A stretch of DNA of 64,000 bases from positions 1-64,000 of the forward strand of contig NZ_BCYO01000019.1 of assembly GCF_001598235.1 (NCBI RefSeq). Reading direction: 5' to 3'. The notes below the pieces were generated by a model that made no database searches, was not told the DNA's origin, and worked only from the letters and a program-made list of their open reading frames with translations. This stretch comes from Polaromonas jejuensis NBRC 106434 (GTDB taxonomy: Bacteria > Pseudomonadota > Gammaproteobacteria > Burkholderiales > Burkholderiaceae_C). Shown one piece after another: positions 51,493-63,949 of this stretch. The first letter of the stretch is position 1. Each line of letters starts with the position of its first letter. A program made the translations under genes and the position numbers.

Positions 51493-53220
51493 ATGAGCGC
51501 AGAACTATCCGCACCGACGCTGCTGGCAAGCAGCCTTTCCCGCGGCGCCACCGCCGTGCCCCTGATCGAGCAGACCCTGGGTGACTTCTTCGACGGCGTG
51601 GTGGCGCGCCAGCCCGAGCGCGAGGCGCTGGTGAGCCGGCACCAGCGCCGCCGCTACACCTACCGCGAACTGCAGCGCGAGGCCAATCGCCTGGCCAGTG
51701 CCCTGCTGGGCCTGGGGCTGGTGCCGGGCGAGCGCATCGGCATCTGGTCGCACAACAACGCCGAGTGGGTGCTGATGCAGCTGGCCACGGCCAAGATAGG
51801 TCTGATCCTGGTCAACATCAATCCGGCCTACCGCACGGCCGAGGTGGAATACGCGCTCAACAAGGTTGGTTGCAAGGCCCTGGTGACCATGGCCAACTTC
51901 AAGACCAGCGACTACCTGGGCATGCTGCGCGAGCTGGCGCCCGAGTGGGCGCACGCCCAGCCGGGCCGGCTTGAATCTGGCGCCTTGCCGCATCTGCATA
52001 CCGTGGTCTGGATAGACGAGGCCGGGCAGGGTGAGGATCAGCCCGGCTTGATGCGGTTTTCCGAGTTGCTGGCCAGCGGCAACCCCGACGACGTGCGGCT
52101 GGCCGCCATCGCCGCCACGCTCCAGGCGACCGACCCCATCAACATCCAGTTCACCAGCGGCACCACGGGCTTTCCCAAGGGCGCCACGCTGACGCACCGC
52201 AACATCCTGAACAACGGCTTTTTCATCGGCGAGGCCATGAAGCTCACGCCGGCCGACCGGCTGTGCATTCCGGTGCCGCTGTACCACTGCTTTGGCATGG
52301 TGCTGGGCAACCTGGCCTGCTTCACGCACGGCGCCACCATTGTTTATCCCAACGACGGCTTCGACGCGCTGACGGTGCTGGAGACCGTGCAGGAGGAGCG
52401 CTGCACCGGCCTGCACGGCGTTCCCACCATGTTCATTGCCGAGCTCGACCATCCGCGCTTCAAAGAGTTCGATCTGTCCACGCTGCGCACCGGCATCATG
52501 GCCGGCTCGCCCTGCCCCATAGAGGTGATGAAGCGCGTGGTCAGCGACATGCACCTGTCTGAAATCACGATCGCCTACGGCATGACCGAAACCAGCCCGG
52601 TGAGCTGCCAGAGTTCCATGGACACGCCGCTGGACAAGCGCGTGTCCACCGTCGGCCTGGTGCAGCCGCACCTGGAGGTCAAGGTCATCGACCCCGCAGG
52701 CGGCGAGATCGTGGCGCCCGGCGTGTCGGGCGAGCTGTGCACGCGTGGCTACTCGGTCATGCACGGCTACTGGGACGATCCGGCCCGCACGCAGGAGGCG
52801 ATTGACGACCAGGGCTGGATGCACACCGGCGACCTGGCCACCATGGACGCCGAGGGCTATGTCAACATCGTCGGCCGCATCAAGGACATGGTGATACGTG
52901 GCGGCGAGAACATCTACCCGCGCGAGATTGAAGAGTTTCTTTACCGCCACCCCAAGGTGCAGGACGTGCAGGTGGTCGGCCTGCCCGACAAGCGCTATGG
53001 CGAGGAGCTGTGTGCCTGGATCGTCACCAAGCCCGGTCAGACGCTGACGGAAGACGAGATCCGCGACTTCTGCAAGGGCAAGATTGCGCACTACAAGGTG
53101 CCGCGCTACATTCGTTTCGTGTCGGGCTTCCCCATGACGGTGACCGGCAAGATCCAGAAGTTCAAGATCCGCGACGAAATGAAACACCAGCTGGGGCTGG
53201 AAGAAGACAAAACCGCCTGA
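51493..53220 (+). CDS. Acyl-CoA synthetase (AMP-binding, medium/branched-chain type)
   Basis: A 575-residue acid-CoA ligase of the FadK/AcsF2-like group. The AMP-binding signature is [16 protein letters not shown] near residue 222, then [10 protein letters not shown] and [46 protein letters not shown] and the catalytic Lys in [11 protein letters not shown]. The ATG follows AAGGAG. Context (liuB 14 bp downstream, divergent AraC) suggests activation of isovalerate or another leucine-related acid, or of acetoacetate; the substrate is not determinable from sequence. It shares only fold-level features with FadD at 1041. Confidence 0.92.
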   Translation: MSAELSAPTLLASSLSRGATAVPLIEQTLGDFFDGVVARQPEREALVSRHQRRRYTYRELQREANRLASALLGLGLVPGERIGIWSHNNAEWVLMQLATAKIGLILVNINPAYRTAEVEYALNKVGCKALVTMANFKTSDYLGMLRELAPEWAHAQPGRLESGALPHLHTVVWIDEAGQGEDQPGLMRFSELLASGNPDDVRLAAIAATLQATDPINIQFTSGTTGFPKGATLTHRNILNNGFFIGEAMKLTPADRLCIPVPLYHCFGMVLGNLACFTHGATIVYPNDGFDALTVLETVQEERCTGLHGVPTMFIAELDHPRFKEFDLSTLRTGIMAGSPCPIEVMKRVVSDMHLSEITIAYGMTETSPVSCQSSMDTPLDKRVSTVGLVQPHLEVKVIDPAGGEIVAPGVSGELCTRGYSVMHGYWDDPARTQEAIDDQGWMHTGDLATMDAEGYVNIVGRIKDMVIRGGENIYPREIEEFLYRHPKVQDVQVVGLPDKRYGEELCAWIVTKPGQTLTEDEIRDFCKGKIAHYKVPRYIRFVSGFPMTVTGKIQKFKIRDEMKHQLGLEEDKTA

Positions 53221-53234
53221 AAGAAACCGGAACC

Positions 53235-54842
<1,608 letters not shown>

Positions 54843-54845
54843 GCC

Positions 54846-55628
54846 ATGAACTACCTTCAACTCACTGTGCAGGCGGGCGTGGCGACGCTGCTGCTCAATC
54901 GTCCCGATGTACGCAATGCCTTCAATGACGAGGTGATTGCCGAATTCACGCAGGCCTTTGGCGGGCTGGGCGGCCGTGACGACGTGCGCTGCGTGGTGCT
55001 GGCGGCCGCGGGCCAGGCTTTCTGTGCAGGCGCCGACCTGAACTGGATGCGCCGCATGGCGGACTACAGCCATGCCGAGAACCTGGCCGACGCGGCGCAG
55101 CTGGCCGAGATGCTGCGCGTGATTTACGAATGCCCCAAACCGACCATTGCCCGTATCCAGGGCGATGTGTATGCCGGCGGCATGGGGCTGGTCGCAGTCT
55201 GCGACATGGCCGTGAGTGTCGACACGGCGAACTATTGCCTGAGTGAGGTCAAGCTGGGCCTGATCCCCGCCACCATCAGCCCTTATGTGATCCGCGCCAT
55301 GGGCGCGCGGGCGGCGCACCGCTATTTTTTGACGGCAGAGCGCTTCAGCGCCCTGGAGGCGCAGCGGATCGGCTTTGTGCATGAGTTGGTGAGCGTCGAT
55401 CAGCTCGATGCCAGGGTGGCCGAGATCGCGCAGGCGCTGGTCAATGCCAGCCCCGCAGCGGTCAAGGCCTGCAAGCAGCTGGTGCAGGACGTGGCCGGGC
55501 GCGACATCTCGGCCGAGCTGATAGCCGGTACGGTGCAGGGCATTGCCGACATCCGCTCCAGCGAGCAGGGCCGGGAAGGCGTGCAGTCCTTTCTGCAAAA
55601 ACGCAAACCGTCATGGCTCGGAGGCTGA
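54846..55628 (+). CDS. liuC: Enoyl-CoA hydratase, likely 3-methylglutaconyl-CoA hydratase
   Basis: A 260-residue crotonase-fold protein. The oxyanion-hole segments are AGQAFCAGADLNWM and YAGGMGLVAVCDMAVS; LGLIPATISPYVIRAMGARAAHRYFLTAERF matches methylglutaconyl-CoA hydratases, which hydrate 3-methylglutaconyl-CoA to HMG-CoA. It starts 3 bp after liuB. Position between the carboxylase subunits and HMG-CoA lyase in the pathway supports this identity over a general enoyl-CoA hydratase. After it comes a short family B remnant and a DUF4126 gene. Confidence 0.93.
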   Translation: MNYLQLTVQAGVATLLLNRPDVRNAFNDEVIAEFTQAFGGLGGRDDVRCVVLAAAGQAFCAGADLNWMRRMADYSHAENLADAAQLAEMLRVIYECPKPTIARIQGDVYAGGMGLVAVCDMAVSVDTANYCLSEVKLGLIPATISPYVIRAMGARAAHRYFLTAERFSALEAQRIGFVHELVSVDQLDARVAEIAQALVNASPAAVKACKQLVQDVAGRDISAELIAGTVQGIADIRSSEQGREGVQSFLQKRKPSWLGG

Positions 55629-55680
55629 GATGAGCCCGCACATGAGCGCCGCGCAGCACACGAAGTGGCAAGCGTGGGGA
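55629..55680. repeat. Partial family B repeat after liuC
   Basis: Read on the minus strand, CTCCCCACGCTTGCCACTTCG and TGTGCTGCGCGG correspond to the opening blocks of the family B copies at 20294 and 29018. The CCCCCGAGGGGG core is missing, so this copy is truncated. Confidence 0.4.
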
Positions 55681-55685
55681 GCGTC

Positions 55686-56357
55686 ATGAATGCTCTTGAT
55701 ACCGCGCAACTGATCGCCCTGGCCGGCGCTTTGGGCTGGGCCAGTGGCGTGCGGCTCTACCTGGTGGTGTTCCTCACGGGGCTGGCGGGCTATCTGGGCT
55801 GGGTGCCCCTGCCGCAAGGCCTGCAGGTACTGGCCAACCCGGTGGTGCTGGGCGTCAGCGGCTTCATGGTCTTCGTGGAGTTTTTTGCCGACAAGATTCC
55901 GGGGCTGGATTCGCTCTGGGATGTGGTGCACACCGTGATCCGCATTCCGGCCGGCGCGGCGCTGGCGGCGGGCGTCTTCGGTGCTGACCATGGCGTGATG
56001 GCGCTGGTTGCCGCGCTGCTGGGCGGCACGCTGGCCGCCACCAGTTTCACCGCCAAGGCCACCACCCGCGCGGCCATCAACACCTCGCCCGAACCGTTCA
56101 GCAACATAGGCGCGTCTCTGCTTGAAGATGGCGCGGTGCCTGCGGGCCTGTGGCTGGCCCTTGCGCACCCCTTTGTTTTTATCGCCGTGCTGGCGCTGGT
56201 GCTGGTGCTCAGCGTCTGGCTGATCCGTATTTGCTGGCGATTTTTAACACAGCTGTTTGCCCGCGTGGCACGCATTTTCAGCGGCAAGCCGGACCCCGGC
56301 CCGTCGCCGGCTTTTACCCTGAAATCTCCTTTTTCAAAGAGCGACCCTCATGTTTAA
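55686..56357 (+). CDS. DUF4126-family membrane protein
   Basis: A 223-residue inner-membrane protein with about five hydrophobic segments (7-25, 33-60, 88-110, 112-130 and 165-190). The pattern ALAGALGWASGVRLYLVVFLTGLAGYLG and FFADKIPGLDSLWDVVHTVIRIPAGAAL is characteristic of DUF4126. Its function is unknown. It lies inside the liu block, between liuC and liuD. Its last codons (CCT CAT GTT TAA) overlap the ATG of a duplicated liuD start at 56350, the same overlap that the duplicated frame shows with the real liuD. Confidence 0.85.
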   Translation: MNALDTAQLIALAGALGWASGVRLYLVVFLTGLAGYLGWVPLPQGLQVLANPVVLGVSGFMVFVEFFADKIPGLDSLWDVVHTVIRIPAGAALAAGVFGADHGVMALVAALLGGTLAATSFTAKATTRAAINTSPEPFSNIGASLLEDGAVPAGLWLALAHPFVFIAVLALVLVLSVWLIRICWRFLTQLFARVARIFSGKPDPGPSPAFTLKSPFSKSDPHV

Positions 56358-56467
56358 AAAAATACTGATTGCAAACCGCGGTGACCAGCGGCAACGCCGC
56401 GCAGCAGCGAAGCTAAATTGCATGGCACGCGAAGCGTGCGCAGGCGGTTTCAACGCGGAGACCAACC

Positions 56468-56475
<8 letters not shown>
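56350..56475 (+). pseudogene. Duplicated liuD start: 41-codon upstream reading frame
   Basis: From 56350, 35 bp match the start of liuD (56468-56502) with only two differences, and give the same MFKKILIANRG residues. The frame then runs into unrelated sequence (DQRQRRAAAKLN and more) and ends at TAA 56473-56475, five bases inside the true liuD start codon region. It is not a functional carboxylase, but it could act as a translated leader coupled to liuD. Confidence 0.7.
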
Positions 56476-58567
<2,092 letters not shown>

Positions 58568-58586
58568 AATTTGATGGACGAATTGA

Positions 58587-59516
58587 ATGCGCATTACTTT
58601 TTGCTGTACCGATACCAAGGCCCAGCCCTGGCTGGAGGGCCTGCAGGCCGCATTGCCAGGGGCGGTGGTAGAGCTGTGGGCTGCGGGTTCGGCGCCCGCT
58701 GACTACGCGGTGGTCTGGGCGCCGCCCCAGCAGTTTTTTGACGAACAAACAGGGCTGAAGGGCATTTTCAATATCGGTGCCGGTGTCGATGCCCTGATGA
58801 AGCTGCGCCTGCCACCCGGGGTTCCTGTCGTCAGGCTGGACGACGCCGGCATGTCGGTGCAGATGGCCGAGTATGTCTGCCATGCGGTGATTCGCCATTT
58901 CCGGGAATTCGACGCCTATGAAGCAGATTCGGCCCGGGGCCGCTGGTCTTACCGCAAGCCGCGCCGGCGTGCGGACTTCCCGGTCGGCGTGATGGGCCTG
59001 GGCGTGCTGGGTGAGCGCGTCAGCCGGGCGCTGGCGCAGTTTGACTTTCCCGTGCTGGGCTGGAGCCGGTCCGCCAAAGTGTTTGACGGTGTGCGCTGCT
59101 ATTCAGGCGAGGCCGGCTTTCAGGATTTTCTGGCCGCCACCCGCATTCTGGTGTGCCTGCTGCCGCTCACGCCTGAGACCGAAGGCATCATGCGGCAGGC
59201 GACGCTGGCCAGGCTGTTGCCCGGTGCTTATGTGATCAATGTGGCGCGCGGCGGCCATCTGGTCGATGAGGACCTGATCGCGCTGCTCGATAGCGGGCAT
59301 CTGGCGGGCGCGACCCTCGATGTGTTCCGCACCGAACCCTTGCCGGCGGTGCATCCCTTCTGGGCGCATCCCAAAATTACCGTCACGCCGCACACCTCGG
59401 CCCGGACCCTGCGCGATGAAAGCATTGCCCAGATCGCCGGAAAGATCGATGCGCTACACAAGGGCGCGCCGATTGCCAGCCTTGCCGGTGTGGTTGACCT
59501 TAAACAAGGATACTGA
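58587..59516 (+). CDS. ghrA: Glyoxylate/hydroxypyruvate reductase A
   Basis: A 309-residue D-2-hydroxyacid dehydrogenase of the GhrA type. The NAD(P) loop is GVMGLGVLGERVSRAL (near residue 134), followed by GWSRS, where the Arg/Ser favour NADP(H). Catalytic Arg is in INVARGGHL, Glu in FRTEPLP and His in VTPHTSA. It reduces glyoxylate to glycolate and hydroxypyruvate to glycerate. Placed in the liu operon with aceK nearby, it could deal with glyoxylate produced by the bypass. The HMG-CoA lyase gene starts 4 bp later. Confidence 0.92.
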   Translation: MRITFCCTDTKAQPWLEGLQAALPGAVVELWAAGSAPADYAVVWAPPQQFFDEQTGLKGIFNIGAGVDALMKLRLPPGVPVVRLDDAGMSVQMAEYVCHAVIRHFREFDAYEADSARGRWSYRKPRRRADFPVGVMGLGVLGERVSRALAQFDFPVLGWSRSAKVFDGVRCYSGEAGFQDFLAATRILVCLLPLTPETEGIMRQATLARLLPGAYVINVARGGHLVDEDLIALLDSGHLAGATLDVFRTEPLPAVHPFWAHPKITVTPHTSARTLRDESIAQIAGKIDALHKGAPIASLAGVVDLKQGY

Positions 59517-59520
59517 ACAC

Positions 59521-60441
59521 ATGAACTTACCTGCCAAAGTCAAACTCGTTGACGTGGGCCCGCGCGACGGCTTGCAAAACGAGAAAGCCGCGGTACCGGC
59601 GGCCGTGAAGATTGAACTGGTGCACCGCCTGCAGGATGCCGGGCTCACTGAAATCGAGGTCACCAGTTTTGTCTCGCCGAAGTGGGTGCCGCAAATGGCG
59701 GACAACGCAGAGGTGATGGCCGGCATACGACGCAAGCCGGGCGTGCGCTATTCGGTGCTGACGCCCAACATGAAGGGCTTTGAGGCCGCGATCGCGCCGG
59801 CGCGTGCGTTGTGGCCCGACGAGATCGTGGTGTTCGGCGCGGCCAGCGAAGCCTTCAGCCAGCGCAACATCAACTGCTCCATCGCCGAAAGCATCGAGCG
59901 CTTTCGGCCGGTGGTGGCGGCGGCCAAGGCCCACAACATTTATGTGCGCGGCGCCATTTCATGCAGCGTTGGCTGCCCATATGAAGGCGAGATTCCACCC
60001 GAGCGCGTGGAGCTCGTCGCGCGGCTCATGAAGGAAATCGGCGTGCAGCACATCGGCGTGGCCGATACGATTGGCGTGGGCACGCCGCTCAAGGTGCAGC
60101 GCGCCATGGAGGCTGCGCTCAGGCACTACGCCATCGACGATGTGTCGGGCCATTTTCACGACACCTATGGGCAGGCGCTGGCCAACACCCTGGCCGCGCT
60201 GGAAATGGGCATCTGGCAGTTTGATACCTCGTCAGCGGGGCTGGGCGGCTGCCCCTACGCCAAGGGCGCGACCGGCAATGTGGCGAGCGAAGACGTGGTC
60301 TACCTGCTGCAGGGCATGGGCATTGAAACCGGCATTGATCTGGACAAGCTGATCGACGCCGGCAAGTTCATCAGTGATTTTCTGGAGCGCAAACCCAATT
60401 CCCGGGCCGCGACGGCCCTGCTGAACAAGAGGGCAGGTTGA
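59521..60441 (+). CDS. liuE: Hydroxymethylglutaryl-CoA lyase
   Basis: Cleaves HMG-CoA to acetyl-CoA and acetoacetate, the last leucine-specific step. The 306-residue TIM-barrel protein has VDVGPRDGLQNEKA (catalytic Arg and metal Asp), VTSFVSPKWVPQMAD, SCSVGCPYEG, a metal-site HFHDTYGQ and GLGGCPYAKGATGN with the catalytic Cys. These are clear HMGL marks; homocitrate and citramalate synthases lack the GGCPYA loop. It starts 4 bp after ghrA, and the next gene starts 1 bp after its stop, so it belongs to a tightly packed operon. Confidence 0.96.
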   Translation: MNLPAKVKLVDVGPRDGLQNEKAAVPAAVKIELVHRLQDAGLTEIEVTSFVSPKWVPQMADNAEVMAGIRRKPGVRYSVLTPNMKGFEAAIAPARALWPDEIVVFGAASEAFSQRNINCSIAESIERFRPVVAAAKAHNIYVRGAISCSVGCPYEGEIPPERVELVARLMKEIGVQHIGVADTIGVGTPLKVQRAMEAALRHYAIDDVSGHFHDTYGQALANTLAALEMGIWQFDTSSAGLGGCPYAKGATGNVASEDVVYLLQGMGIETGIDLDKLIDAGKFISDFLERKPNSRAATALLNKRAG

Positions 60442-60442
60442 G

Positions 60443-61195
60443 ATGTGTGGATCCGAACTTCTGGCCCTGCCCGACGGTGTAAGGCGGGTCGCCAGCGCGC
60501 TCCAGGCCCTGGGCCATCCGCATGCGCCCGTCATGCTCGACAATGCCGCACGCACCGCGCAGCAGGCGGCGGACGCGCTGGGGGTGGCCGTGGGCCAGAT
60601 TGCCAAGAGCATTATTTTTCGCCGCAAATCCGATGATGCGGCCGTGCTGATCGTGACCTCAGGCGACCAGCGCGTGGACGAGAAAAAAGTGGAGGCCCTG
60701 GTCTGCCCTGACGGCAAACGGCTGGGGCGTGCCGATGCGGAATTTGTCAAGGCCCGCACCGGCTTCTCGATTGGCGGCGTTTCACCGCTCGCCCATGCCA
60801 CCCCCTCGGTGACGCTGATTGACCAGTCGCTGTTTCGCTTTGATGACATCTGGGCCGCGGCCGGGCATCCCCATGGCGTATTCCGGCTGTCGCCGCAAGA
60901 ACTGCAGCAGCTGACCGGTGCGCCGGTGGCTGACCTGGCGGTGGCTGTGGACGAGGAAAAACTGGCTTTGCAGCGTGCCATCACTTTGGTTTCCTTGCGC
61001 GCTCAAACGGTGAGCGCTGCCGCCGATGTGCCGTCGCCCTGCATCTCTGTTTGCCGCATGAGCGCCGCGAGCGGCTTGTGCGAAGGGTGCTACCGCACGC
61101 GTGACGAGATCGCGGCCTGGAGCGGCGCGGATGATGACGCCAAGCGGGCCATCTGGCGCGCCATTGAAACGCGCATGGCGGCCATGCCATCATGA
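60443..61195 (+). CDS. YbaK/ProX-type deacylase fused to a DUF1289 domain
   Basis: A 250-residue two-domain protein. Residues about 15-180 form a YbaK-like aminoacyl-tRNA deacylase fold (QIAKSIIFRR, with the conserved Lys; FSIGGVSPLAHA; IWAAAGHPHGVFRLSPQEL). Residues about 195-245 are a DUF1289 domain with four Cys (PSPCISVCRM, GLCEGCYRT) that probably binds metal. Each part is known as a separate protein in other bacteria. The start is 1 bp after the liuE stop, and the stop overlaps the next ATG (ATGA). Its role in a leucine operon is not obvious. Confidence 0.88.
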   Translation: MCGSELLALPDGVRRVASALQALGHPHAPVMLDNAARTAQQAADALGVAVGQIAKSIIFRRKSDDAAVLIVTSGDQRVDEKKVEALVCPDGKRLGRADAEFVKARTGFSIGGVSPLAHATPSVTLIDQSLFRFDDIWAAAGHPHGVFRLSPQELQQLTGAPVADLAVAVDEEKLALQRAITLVSLRAQTVSAAADVPSPCISVCRMSAASGLCEGCYRTRDEIAAWSGADDDAKRAIWRAIETRMAAMPS

Positions 61196-61929
61196 CGGTC
61201 ACGGGTCATCTCCCGCCGCAGGCGGCCGCGTCGTCGGGCACAAGCGGCATGAAGTACATCCGCTTTTATTTCGACTTCCTCTCGCCCTATGCCTACCTGG
61301 CGTTTGAGCAACTACCGCAAGCCCTGGGCGGTTTGAGTTACAGCGTGCGCTACATGCCCGTGCTGTTCGCCGCCATGCTCAAGCAGCACGGCCAGTTGGG
61401 CCCCGCGGAGATCGCCCCCAAGCGTGATTGGACCTACCGTCAGGTGCTGTGGCTGGCACACAGCCAGGGCATTCCCCTGCAGTTGCCGGCCAGTCACCCC
61501 TTCAACCCCTTGCCTCTTTTGCGACTGGCGCTGGCATGCGCGCCCGAAGCGGAGCCAGGCGCACCCAGCCGCTATGTGTGTGAAAGCATTTTTCGCCACG
61601 TCTGGCGTGGTGGTGCCGAGGCGGCCGATGTGCAACGTTTCGAGTCGCTGGTTCAGCAGCTGGCTCCGCAGCAGGCGCCGCAGAATATGCCGGATGTGCA
61701 GGGCCGCATGCAGGGTGAGGCGGTCAAGGCCCAACTGAAAAAAAATACCGAAGAGGCCATGACGCAGGGGGCTTTTGGCGTGCCCGCTTTTGCGGTTGAC
61801 GACAAACTCTTCTGGGGGCTGGACTCGCTGCCCATGCTGCGCGCTTACCTGCTGGATGACCCCTGGTTCAGCGGGCCGGACTGGAATGGCGTCAGCCAGG
61901 TGATCTCGGGTATGACACGCCGGCGCTAG
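61192..61929 (+). CDS. 2-hydroxychromene-2-carboxylate isomerase/DsbA-family protein
   Basis: A 245-residue thioredoxin-fold protein of the kappa-class GST/HCCA isomerase group. IRFYFDFLSPYAYLAFEQLP is the N-terminal beta-alpha segment, with Ser in place of the Cys of DsbA; GAFGVPAFAVDDKLFWGLDSL is the cis-Pro loop and family marker. The ATG at 61192 overlaps the previous stop (ATGA), which favours coupling; homologues, however, begin near MKYIRF at 61249, leaving 19 Ala/Ser/Gly-rich residues in between. The stop codon lies inside a large inverted repeat. Glutathione-dependent isomerisation is a reasonable family-level function. Confidence 0.88.
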   Translation: MTVTGHLPPQAAASSGTSGMKYIRFYFDFLSPYAYLAFEQLPQALGGLSYSVRYMPVLFAAMLKQHGQLGPAEIAPKRDWTYRQVLWLAHSQGIPLQLPASHPFNPLPLLRLALACAPEAEPGAPSRYVCESIFRHVWRGGAEAADVQRFESLVQQLAPQQAPQNMPDVQGRMQGEAVKAQLKKNTEEAMTQGAFGVPAFAVDDKLFWGLDSLPMLRAYLLDDPWFSGPDWNGVSQVISGMTRRR

Positions 61930-61980
61930 GGTCTGCTCACGCTAAAACGCATCTTCCGTTTTAGCGTGAACAGACCCTAG
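61926..61980. repeat. 55-bp near-perfect inverted repeat over a stop codon
   Basis: Arms of 24 bp (61926-61949 and 61957-61980) differ at a single position, and a 7-nt loop (CATCTTC) separates them. The left arm begins CTAGGGTCTG and includes the isomerase stop TAG (61927-61929). No T tract follows, so it is either an atypical terminator or a palindromic repeat of the dispersed kind. The rest of the gap to 62163 holds no gene. Confidence 0.7.
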
Positions 61981-62163
61981 GCGTTTTCCCTGATGCGCTT
62001 CGCATGCTGAAAAGCCTTCCAAGGGTTTCCCCTTGACTTGTCAGTCCCGCATAAGTTTCGCGCAAGCTCCTGTTATTTTCGTGTCAGAGCTAGGTCAGGG
62101 ATGACCAAAATAATGAGTTCAGCTTTCATCTCGGAAGCACTCATATTTTGGAGACAAGACATC

Positions 62164-63822
62164 ATGTCAACAGCCGTCGACAACAGACCCATGACATCGG
62201 AGCAGAAGAAAGTCATCTTCGCTTCATCGCTGGGCACCGTATTTGAGTGGTACGACTTTTACCTTTACGGATCACTGGCCGCGATCATTGCCAAGCAGTT
62301 TTTCAGCGGACTGGACTCGGGCTCGGCCTTCATTTTTGCACTGCTGGCTTTCGCCGCCGGTTTCATCGTGCGTCCGTTCGGCGCACTGGTGTTCGGGCGC
62401 CTGGGGGACATGATCGGCCGCAAGTACACCTTCCTGGTCACCATCGTGATCATGGGCTTGTCGACCTTCATCGTGGGCTTGCTGCCCAGCTATGCATCCA
62501 TTGGCGTCGCGGCGCCCGTGATCCTGATTGCACTGCGCATGCTGCAGGGCCTGGCGCTCGGTGGTGAGTATGGTGGTGCCGCGACCTACGTGGCCGAGCA
62601 TGCGCCGCACGGCAAGCGCGGCGCCTACACCTCCTGGATCCAGACCACGGCGACCATGGGCCTGTTCCTGAGCCTGCTGGTGATCCTGGGTGTGCGTACC
62701 GCCACCGGCGAAGCGGCGTTTGCCGACTGGGGCTGGCGCGTTCCTTTCGTCGTGTCCATCCTGCTGCTGGCGGTGTCTGTGTACATCCGCCTTTCCATGA
62801 ACGAATCGCCTGCCTTCCAGAAGATGAAGGCAGAGGGCAAGACGTCCAAGGCGCCGCTGTCCGAGTCTTTCGGCCAATGGAAAAACCTGAAGATCGTGAT
62901 TCTGGCCCTGATCGGCTTGACCGCCGGCCAGGCCGTGGTCTGGTATTCCGGCCAGTTCTATGCACTGTTTTTCCTGACCCAGGCGCTCAAGGTGGACGGT
63001 CCTACGGCCAACATTCTGGTGGCCTATTCGCTGATTCTGGGGACGCCGTTCTTCGTCATCTTCGGTGTCCTGTCCGACAAGATCGGCCGCAAGCCCATCA
63101 TCATGGCGGGCTGCCTGCTGGCCGTTGTGACCTACTTCCCTGTGTTCGGCGCGCTGACCAAGGCGGCCAATCCGGATCTGGCCGCAGCACAGGCCAAGAA
63201 CCAGGTGATAGTGAGCGCCGATCCAAAAGAGTGCTCGTTCCAGTTCAACCCAACGGGCACGTCCAAGTTCACCAGTTCCTGCGACATTGCCAAGCAGGTG
63301 CTGGCCGGTGCGTCGGTGAGCTACGACAACGCCGTAGCGCCCGCAGGTACGGTGGCCACGATCAAGATTGGTGAATCCACCATTCCAAGCTACAGCGCCA
63401 AGGGCCTGAGCGCGGACGATGCCAAGAAGAAGGACACCGAGTTCAAGAAGCTGGTCGCTGACGACCTGAAGGCGGCCGGCTACCCCAGCAAGGCGGACCC
63501 CGCCAAGATGGACAAGGTCGCGGTGACGGCCATCCTGTTTTATCTGGTGGTGCTCGTCACCATGGTGTACGGCCCGATTGCCGCCATGCTGGTTGAACTG
63601 TTCCCTACCCGCATCCGCTACACCTCCATGAGCCTGCCTTATCACATCGGTAACGGCTGGTTCGGCGGCCTGCTGCCAACAACGGCCTTTGCCATCGTTG
63701 CGCAGACCGGCAATATGTACAACGGCCTGTGGTACCCGATCATCATTGCCGGTGTCACCGTCGTGATCGGCACCTTGTTCATCAAGGAGACCAAGGACGT
63801 TGACATTTACGCCAACGACTGA
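62164..63822 (+). CDS. MHS-family MFS transporter with a large periplasmic insertion
   Basis: A 552-residue major-facilitator transporter of the metabolite:proton symporter group (ShiA/KgtP/ProP-like). FEWYDFYLYGSLA begins the first membrane segment, VFGRLGDMIGRKYT is the signature between segments 2 and 3, and LGGEYGGAATYVAEHAP and GWRVPF are typical. Between two late segments (about residues 335-449) there is a roughly 115-residue hydrophilic insertion with two Cys (ECSFQF and SSCDIA), predicted periplasmic. The ATG at 62164 is preceded by GGAGAC. It is separated from the liu block by a big hairpin and is followed by a terminator. Likely substrates are organic acids. Confidence 0.92.
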   Translation: MSTAVDNRPMTSEQKKVIFASSLGTVFEWYDFYLYGSLAAIIAKQFFSGLDSGSAFIFALLAFAAGFIVRPFGALVFGRLGDMIGRKYTFLVTIVIMGLSTFIVGLLPSYASIGVAAPVILIALRMLQGLALGGEYGGAATYVAEHAPHGKRGAYTSWIQTTATMGLFLSLLVILGVRTATGEAAFADWGWRVPFVVSILLLAVSVYIRLSMNESPAFQKMKAEGKTSKAPLSESFGQWKNLKIVILALIGLTAGQAVVWYSGQFYALFFLTQALKVDGPTANILVAYSLILGTPFFVIFGVLSDKIGRKPIIMAGCLLAVVTYFPVFGALTKAANPDLAAAQAKNQVIVSADPKECSFQFNPTGTSKFTSSCDIAKQVLAGASVSYDNAVAPAGTVATIKIGESTIPSYSAKGLSADDAKKKDTEFKKLVADDLKAAGYPSKADPAKMDKVAVTAILFYLVVLVTMVYGPIAAMLVELFPTRIRYTSMSLPYHIGNGWFGGLLPTTAFAIVAQTGNMYNGLWYPIIIAGVTVVIGTLFIKETKDVDIYAND

Positions 63823-63834
63823 TTGGCATTTTGG

Positions 63835-63861
63835 CAACGCGGGCGGTGACCGCCCGCGTTG
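63835..63861. repeat. GC-rich hairpin after the MFS gene
   Basis: Thirteen-base arms (CAACGCGGGCGGT and its complement) meet around one central base, 12 bp after the stop. No T tract follows; it may pause or protect the message ahead of the terminator at 63901. Confidence 0.5.
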
Positions 63862-63900
63862 ACCCTGAGGTCCTTATCAAGGCCTTGTCAAAGTTTGCAG

Positions 63901-63933
63901 GCCCTCGTCATCATGTGCCGGGGGCTTTTTTTT
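63901..63933 (+). terminator. Rho-independent terminator
   Basis: GCCC (63901-63904) and GGGC (63922-63925) can pair, with weaker pairing inside, followed by eight T (63926-63933). It is well placed to end the MFS transcript before the gene that starts at 63950. Confidence 0.55.
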
Positions 63934-63949
63934 GGGGGGGAGAAAAAAG

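Noticed and set aside
53010-53234. An N-terminal extension of LiuB by 75 codons
   Set aside because: It overlaps the end of the acyl-CoA synthetase in another frame, and the ATG at 53235 matches the family start.
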